From: Bacteroidota bacterium
GTDB lineage: Bacteria > Bacteroidota > Bacteroidia > CAILMK01 > JACPUW01
Direction of reading: 5' to 3'
Assembly: GCA_016192035.1 (NCBI GenBank)
Contig: JACPUW010000007.1
Span: forward strand, 1-64,000
Length of the DNA: 64,000 bases
Position numbers and translations under genes: made by a program. Shown one piece after another: positions 59,501 to 64,000 of the stretch (positions within the stretch are counted from its first letter, which is position 1; every line of letters starts with the position of its first letter). The notes beneath the pieces were generated by a model, which had not been told where the DNA came from, did not search any database, and worked only from the letters and a program-made list of their open reading frames with translations.

Positions 59501-62500
59501 TCCTTCTAGTTTTATTTCCAGCACTTTGCGTTCATGTATGTCTTGCACACTTCCCGTTATCCTTATGGGTTTTTCTTGGTGCATTTCTATCTGCCCCATG
59601 GCGTGTACCCATTTTTCCCGCCCCTGGTAGGTCATGATGGGAAACTCCAGGTCAAATGGCCGTCCGGTTGCCAATGAAGCATTGATGGTGCTTTCTATTA
59701 AGGAGTAGGTCTTGGTGCTATAAAATTGGCCCGATTCAATGGTGCTTGGGTTATAGGGTGTTGGGATTTCCAGGATTTCCCTGGTAGTTTGGTCCCATAG
59801 GTGTTGCCCTGTACGTAGGTCGTATTGCCAAGCGCCTATCTTAGAGAGTCTTGATGCGTTTTCCATGAGTTGGCGCATTTCCACCGATTCTGATATATCG
59901 CGCAGCACGCCCACCATGCGGGTGGGTTTGCCATATTGGTCCCTGAGCAGGTAGCCTGTTTCTTCCACGTGGGCATAGCTGCCATCGGCCCGGGCAAATC
60001 GATAGGATTCCCGCCAATCGGTCTGGTTGGGGTCAGACACGTAGTACTCCCATTTGGTTTGCAGGCGTTCATGGTCTATGGGGTACATGCGCTGGGCCCA
60101 CTGCTCCAGCGTGGCGGGTGGGCCACCGGGCTCTTGTCCAAATAGACGTTGGTACCCATCCCCCCAAGTATAGGCATCGGCATCCACATCCCATTCAAAA
60201 ATGGCTTCATTGCTGGCCTTGTTGATTAATTCATACCGCTGGTTGTTCCAGGTAAGCCTCTCTAAATAATGGTATTTGGCCCAGAGTAGCGATATGAGCC
60301 GCTGGCTCCTCTCCAGGGTCTCTATTTCGGCGTGGGTGGGCTCATGCGCCTGGCCATAGTAGTTGGCTATCACGCCCACCACTAGCTTGTCATGATTAAA
60401 AATGGGGTAGGAGTAGCAGGCAGCAAATCCATACTCAGTGCCCAGGTGTTTTATGTTCGTCCAGAGTGGGTCTTGCTGCACATTGGCCACCAGCACGCCC
60501 TGCGCCCTAAATGCAGCGGTGCCGCAGGAGCCCCGGCCTTCGCCAATCTCTATGCCATTCATTTGGGCTATATACCTACTGGGTAAATTGGGGGCTACAA
60601 AGTGTTGTAACTTACCGTCTTTTACCTGCAATATGGCGCCGCGCATGTCTCCCATCAAACCTTCCAGACGGGTAATGTATAGGTGGAGCAAGTCAGATAG
60701 GGCCATGTCGTTGCCTACCGACAGTTCAAGCACCTCCTTTTCCAGTTTACCCAATTGTTCGTAAAAGTGGGCCCGGCTTATGTCTTTGATCACTGCCAGC
60801 ACCCTGGTGGGGGTGCCGTTGTGGTCGCGGATGATAAAGGCCCTGTCTTGCACCAGGGCATAGCTGCCATCTGACCGCTGTAAACGGTACTCGTGCTGCC
60901 AGCGGTCAAGGTGGGTATGGTGTAGGGTATGGACTAAATTGTCGATAACCGTTTGGCGGTCATCGGGGTGGATATGTGCATTGATGAGGTCCCTATTGTC
61001 GTCAAGGCCAGCAGGCTCCAGGCCAAAAATCCTGTTGAACCCATGGCTCAGGTACAATTGGTTAGTTTGAGGGTCGTGGTCGCAGATACATTCAGAGTTT
61101 TCGCGCATGATGAGCTCAAAGCGCTCATTGGCGCGGCTAAGCTCGGCCTGCACTTCCATAATGGCGGTTATGTCGGTGCTTACCACCACAATGCCGCCCA
61201 CGGCGGGGTCTTGGCTCAGGTCAGTGCCCCGGCTCTGCAGCCAGCGCCAGGTGCCGTCCTTTCGCCTGAACCTATAGGGCGCTGAGCTGAGGAAACTGGT
61301 GCTGGCAAACTGGGAAAATTGCGCCAGCACCGTAGAAAGGTCGTTAGGGTGAAAATGATTGAAAGCATTGGTTCCAATTAACTCTGGTATATCATATCCA
61401 AATTGGGTTGAGTAGCTGGGGCTCACATATTGGTAGTTGCCTTGTGCATCTACTATGGTTACCAGTTCATGGGCTTCGCCCACCAGGGCAGAGAACCGCC
61501 TGGCCTGAAGGTCAATTTTTTCCTGTGCTTCTTTTTGCGCCGCTATGCTGTCAAACACCACCACTGCCCCTTTGCATTCATTGTCAATGATAATGGGCGT
61601 AGATGAGTACCTTACGGGAAAGGAGCTGCCATCGCGTTTCCAAAATATATCGTCGCTTGCCCTTACCGTTTGTTGTAGGCACATGGCCTGGTAAATGGGG
61701 CAATCATCTGGAGTGTGCGGTTCCCCGTTTGATTTGTGGCGGTGTATGAGGGCGTGCATGTCGCTACCTATGCATTCAGATTCCCCATATCCCAGCATTA
61801 GTGCAGCAGCATGGTTGATAAAGGTGCATTTACCTTGTGTATCAATGCCATATATGCCTTCTTCGGTGGTTTCAAGCAGCAGCCTATAATTGGTGGAAGT
61901 TTCTAGCCTCCCCATGTGCAGGGCCAGGTTGTCGGCTATGGTTTCCAGCAATTCATATTCGTCGGAAAGGAAATCTAAAGTGGAAAAAAGTTGTGGGCCA
62001 TGTGAATAGGCCACTTCCAACTCCAATTTTTTGTCGCCAACCTGCCTAAAGGTGCGAATGGCCATAGAAACAACTGCCCATTCAGTGGAATTGTAGCTCA
62101 TTCCATCATAGGTTATCCTGGCTTGGCAGTATTGTGGAAACTGCCAACCGTGGGGTATGATTTCAACACTGCGCTGCAAGGCCTGTGAAATGCCCAGCGC
62201 CTCATTTGCCAGGCGGGAGATACGGTACAAGCAACTCTGTTCCTTGACCCTCTCCTTGAGGGCACGGGCCATGCTTTCCCTATCCAGTTGGGCGGTTTTC
62301 AAATCGGTAATATCCAGTACCAGTGAATCCCAAACTATGGATCCATCCAGTTGTGGGGAGGGATTTCCCATGCCCCGCTGCCAGCGTAGGCTTCCATCGG
62401 GGTGGTGGTATTTCCAGGTGCATTCCCAGTTATCGCTGTGCAGGGCCGCCTGTCTAAAGGAATCAAGTAGTAGCTGCCGGTACTCAGGATCCACCCGGTT

Positions 62501-63037
62501 GAGGAACAGTTGGCCATTGGTCATGCATTCTTGGGCTGATATGCCCCAAACACCGGTGGCCCCTTCACTCACATAGCTTATGCCTGAGAACCCACCGGGG
62601 CTGCTTTTATATCTAAAAATCAGGGCAGGAATGTTATTGGTTATGGTGGTGAGCTCCAGTTCGGTGCGCTTGTACGCGCTTATGTCGCGCATAAAACTTA
62701 CACAAAGACAGGTGCCATCAGGCTGGACCAAACGATTGGCCCGTAGGGAAATGGTCATGGTATCCCCGCTCTTTTTTATGCCGGTGAGCTCGGTGGGAGC
62801 GTGGCCGCTTCCCTGCATAAACCGCTGAAAACTCTCAAATAGCCCTTTCCTATGGGATTCGGGCACCAATTGGCCAAAGCTCATGCCCAATAGCTCTTGC
62901 TGGGTATATCCGTGCAGGGAGCAGATTTGCCCGTTCACATACACCAGGCTGCCCTCTTCATTGCAAATGCCTATGCCTTCATCACTTCCTTCAAAAAGTG
63001 CCTGAAAAAGGGCAGGCGTCAAGTCAAGTGTGTGCAT
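56573..63037 (-). CDS. Giant soluble PAS/GAF sensor histidine kinase (2154 aa)
   Basis: No membrane helix is visible, so this is a cytoplasmic multi-sensor kinase. Approximate order: PAS (5-125), PAS (130-250), GAF-like (265-380), PAS (384-510), PAS (516-635), PAS (641-760), GAF (770-930; GEGRGSCGTAAFR), PAS (936-1060), PAS (1066-1175), GAF (1195-1345), PAS (1366-1475), GAF (1496-1640), PAS (1661-1770), PAS (1775-1890), HisKA (SHDLQEPLRMV, about 1930), HATPase_c (LLGNAIKYA; DNGIGIDP; GTGMGLAIVKK) to about 2135. The two GAF-PAS units at 1195-1475 and 1496-1770 look like a tandem duplication. No receiver domain is present; the phosphate is probably passed to a neighbouring response regulator. 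Confidence 0.93.
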   Translation of the reverse strand: MHTLDLTPALFQALFEGSDEGIGICNEEGSLVYVNGQICSLHGYTQQELLGMSFGQLVPESHRKGLFESFQRFMQGSGHAPTELTGIKKSGDTMTISLRANRLVQPDGTCLCVSFMRDISAYKRTELELTTITNNIPALIFRYKSSPGGFSGISYVSEGATGVWGISAQECMTNGQLFLNRVDPEYRQLLLDSFRQAALHSDNWECTWKYHHPDGSLRWQRGMGNPSPQLDGSIVWDSLVLDITDLKTAQLDRESMARALKERVKEQSCLYRISRLANEALGISQALQRSVEIIPHGWQFPQYCQARITYDGMSYNSTEWAVVSMAIRTFRQVGDKKLELEVAYSHGPQLFSTLDFLSDEYELLETIADNLALHMGRLETSTNYRLLLETTEEGIYGIDTQGKCTFINHAAALMLGYGESECIGSDMHALIHRHKSNGEPHTPDDCPIYQAMCLQQTVRASDDIFWKRDGSSFPVRYSSTPIIIDNECKGAVVVFDSIAAQKEAQEKIDLQARRFSALVGEAHELVTIVDAQGNYQYVSPSYSTQFGYDIPELIGTNAFNHFHPNDLSTVLAQFSQFASTSFLSSAPYRFRRKDGTWRWLQSRGTDLSQDPAVGGIVVVSTDITAIMEVQAELSRANERFELIMRENSECICDHDPQTNQLYLSHGFNRIFGLEPAGLDDNRDLINAHIHPDDRQTVIDNLVHTLHHTHLDRWQHEYRLQRSDGSYALVQDRAFIIRDHNGTPTRVLAVIKDISRAHFYEQLGKLEKEVLELSVGNDMALSDLLHLYITRLEGLMGDMRGAILQVKDGKLQHFVAPNLPSRYIAQMNGIEIGEGRGSCGTAAFRAQGVLVANVQQDPLWTNIKHLGTEYGFAACYSYPIFNHDKLVVGVIANYYGQAHEPTHAEIETLERSQRLISLLWAKYHYLERLTWNNQRYELINKASNEAIFEWDVDADAYTWGDGYQRLFGQEPGGPPATLEQWAQRMYPIDHERLQTKWEYYVSDPNQTDWRESYRFARADGSYAHVEETGYLLRDQYGKPTRMVGVLRDISESVEMRQLMENASRLSKIGAWQYDLRTGQHLWDQTTREILEIPTPYNPSTIESGQFYSTKTYSLIESTINASLATGRPFDLEFPIMTYQGREKWVHAMGQIEMHQEKPIRITGSVQDIHERKVLEIKLEGQTRLLKALLRVIEILLQANDWRQALDSCLQWAGEAVGADRAYFFDHAIDARTGQPTFSQYAEWTRPGVKPFLTDNRLQNIGIHDYAPIGEALLDQGLFTATQSQLPEGSLKAICTEQEVQSLLLLAITIDGVPQGIIGFDDCSTEREWLDGEVDFLHAIASNLSVAISRQQDKDDLRQSLQEKTSILESIGDGFFTLDRHWIVRHWNRAAEEIMGTKREDILGRHLWDEVVMGTHSPFHHRYQLAMDSQQPINFEERSTTTHKWLDVSAYPNPGGLSVYFRDVTARHEQQDTIAYHHRLLQALNTCISLFISYGNWREVMADVCQTVGKALGVDRVYYFDFHKRPHDGAILASQRHEWVKEGIKPELDNEVMQGMEVDELPEFFTPILWGHGFISTVEDIHDPALKKILQDQEILSLAVLPANANGESVGFMGFDDCTTARTWQELEVSFLKNILSSLASSIERHQAQAHLKTLFDDRNRIIESIDDGFFVIDRDYTVSMWNKEAARILSYQHDEIIGKKLTQFIDKEVFYNFYRWFDDAFAKKVTTHFEEQSATTGRWYDVSVYPEGERLSVFFRDISSQKKLEQALRSSNERFEKVTQATQDAIWDWDLPSKSILWGTGYYTMFGYGVDGPQAFDLWKERIHPDDIQRVTNSLEQALYGLGDPGAEKWQCEFRFRRADGSYAHVIDMGLVLRNEAGDATRMVGAMNDISHRKEYEASLQALNEQLEMNVEELAKSNHELEQFAYIASHDLQEPLRMVSSFLEQLRKKYDNELDDRAQTYIHYAVDGAARMRQIILDLLDFSRVGKFTDPPTPVSLAQVVGEATLLLGEQVKESQARIRHEGLPVVQGHKSALVQIMQNLLGNAIKYARKETPPQIEVRAAEEKDQWAISVSDNGIGIDPAYTEKVFLLFQKLHRREEYPGTGMGLAIVKKNVELMGGKVWVESNLGQGATFIFTLPKNIKKSIHKKGKHETSA

Positions 63038-63096
63038 ACGGTGGTGTTTTATGGTTCACATAACTTGTCAATGGACTTTCCGTGCTTAGTACAGGT

Positions 63097-64000
63097 TCAT
63101 ATGGGTTTGTTTAGGAAAGGGATAGAGAAAAATACCGATACACCCTGGTCCCTATTTCCCTCTATCCATATGCGCCCGCCCATGTTTTCCACGTTGCGTT
63201 TGGCTATGGGCAGCCCCATGCCGTTGCCGGGGATATTGGGATTGTTGTGTAGGCGTTTGAAGGCTAAAAATACCTGTTCCCGCATATCGGCAGGAATCCC
63301 CAATCCATTGTCCATAAATTGGATAACCCACTCATTGCTTTCTTTTTGTGCAGTAATGCTTATGGTGGGTATCCGGTCGGGGTGCCTGAATTTCAAGGAA
63401 TTTTCAAGTAATTCTACCACCACGGGCAGGAGCCCATTTCTAAAGGATGATAAGCTTGGGAGGGGGCCATGGGCCACTATGGCGCCCAATTCTTCCAGGC
63501 GGCGGTGGTGCCTGCGCTTGGCTTCGTTTATGATGTCTTGCAGTTCCAAATCTTCTGGTTCGTACTCCTGCCTGCCCACTCGTGAAAATTCAAGTAAGTC
63601 CAAGATGATCTGGCGCATTTGTTTGGCACCATTCACGGCAAAATGAATGTATTGCCTTGCCTTGTCGTCCAGCAGGTCGCCGTATCGGCGTTCTAGCTGG
63701 GTGAGGAAACTGTCCACCATGCGCAGGGGTTCTTGCAGGTCATGTGATGCCACAAAGGCAAATTGCTCCAATTCCTGGTTCGACTTGGCCAGTTCCCTGG
63801 CGCGCAATTCCAGCTTGGTGTTTAGCGCCACCAGTTCCCTTTCATGTTCTTTTTGGTAGCTTATGTCGGTCACTGCTCCTACCATGCGCACCGCTTTGCC
63901 GGTGTGGTTCCTCACCACCAATCCCCGGTCTATCACATAAGCGTAGCTGCCGTTGGCCCGTTTGTAGCGGTATTCCTGCTGCCACCTTTGTTCGTTTGGG
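63097..64000 (-). CDS. PAS-containing histidine kinase, 5' end outside the window
   Basis: The frame is open to the window edge (WQQEYRYKRANGSYAYVIDRG upstream, described at 63930-63995), so the protein is longer than the 279 codons that start at the internal GTG. The visible part has the end of a PAS_3 domain with PAC (RMVGAVTDISYQKEHE), a coiled coil, HisKA (FVASHDLQEPLRMVDSF) and HATPase_c (LLENSLKFRH; DNGLGIP; GNGMGLPIAKRNV). The N-box ends SLKF, slightly unlike the usual NAIKF, but the ATPase fold is complete. It is the first of the minus-strand signalling genes and a close relative of the giant kinase. Confidence 0.9.
   Translation of the reverse strand, partial: PNEQRWQQEYRYKRANGSYAYVIDRGLVVRNHTGKAVRMVGAVTDISYQKEHERELVALNTKLELRARELAKSNQELEQFAFVASHDLQEPLRMVDSFLTQLERRYGDLLDDKARQYIHFAVNGAKQMRQIILDLLEFSRVGRQEYEPEDLELQDIINEAKRRHHRRLEELGAIVAHGPLPSLSSFRNGLLPVVVELLENSLKFRHPDRIPTISITAQKESNEWVIQFMDNGLGIPADMREQVFLAFKRLHNNPNIPGNGMGLPIAKRNVENMGGRIWIEGNRDQGVSVFFSIPFLNKPI

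Overview
The window comes from a member of the Bacteroidota. The signs are lipoproteins with short lipoboxes, a type IX secretion C-terminal sorting domain, a CarboxypepD_reg-like/TonB-dependent receptor, families largely confined to the phylum (DUF4296, DUF4834, DUF721, DUF2911, a putative porin), few Shine-Dalgarno sequences, and many copies of the phylum's -7 promoter box (TAnnTTTG). These boxes were used here to choose between start codons. Genus cannot be told from the sequence. Base composition is near-balanced except for an AT-richer patch at about 8.1-9.3 kb.

Layout. 0-7.5 kb: aldo/keto reductase, tRNA-Val, an AsmA-like envelope protein whose C-terminus is split by a frame change, a membrane histidine kinase, then yicC-gmk-nadD. 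7.5-14.3 kb: accessory region holding degenerate interspersed repeats, an AT-rich lipoprotein/membrane HExxH-protein pair, and a compact 4.6-kb integrative element. The element lies between 21-bp direct repeats and carries an integrase, an unknown gene, two HTH proteins, a RepA-like ATPase, 9-bp tandem repeats and two small genes; no relaxase is seen. 14.3-26 kb: porin, DUF721, sucD, carB (the short form without the C-terminal regulatory domain), purQ, a DUF4296 lipoprotein, yggS and htpG. 26-34.8 kb: a minus-strand run with a T9SS-exported beta-propeller protein, an RluA-type pseudouridine synthase, a TlpA-like lipoprotein, gatB, and a TonB-dependent receptor preceded by a clear TPP riboswitch and a near-consensus promoter. 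34.9-49.9 kb: lipoproteins, purN, prfC, an MtfA-like peptidase, a response regulator, gltX with a roughly 70-residue insertion at the KMSKS-type loop, a three-gene glycosylation cluster, an FAD oxidoreductase, and mtnA with a class II aldolase-fold enzyme (methylthioribose phosphate metabolism). 50-52.2 kb: a type II restriction-modification pair whose endonuclease is frameshifted. 52.3-64 kb: a dense minus-strand two-component signalling cluster with a 2154-residue PAS/GAF kinase, two or more further kinases, two single-domain response regulators and a REC-PAS-DHp protein that lacks an ATPase domain.

The most interesting parts are the compact integrative element, the TPP-riboswitch-controlled receptor (a likely outer-membrane thiamin importer), the signalling cluster, the broken restriction enzyme, the mtnA-aldolase pair and the GltX insertion. 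Two genes (asmA-like and the endonuclease) each need a single -1 frame correction, so sequencing or assembly indels must be excluded before calling them biological.
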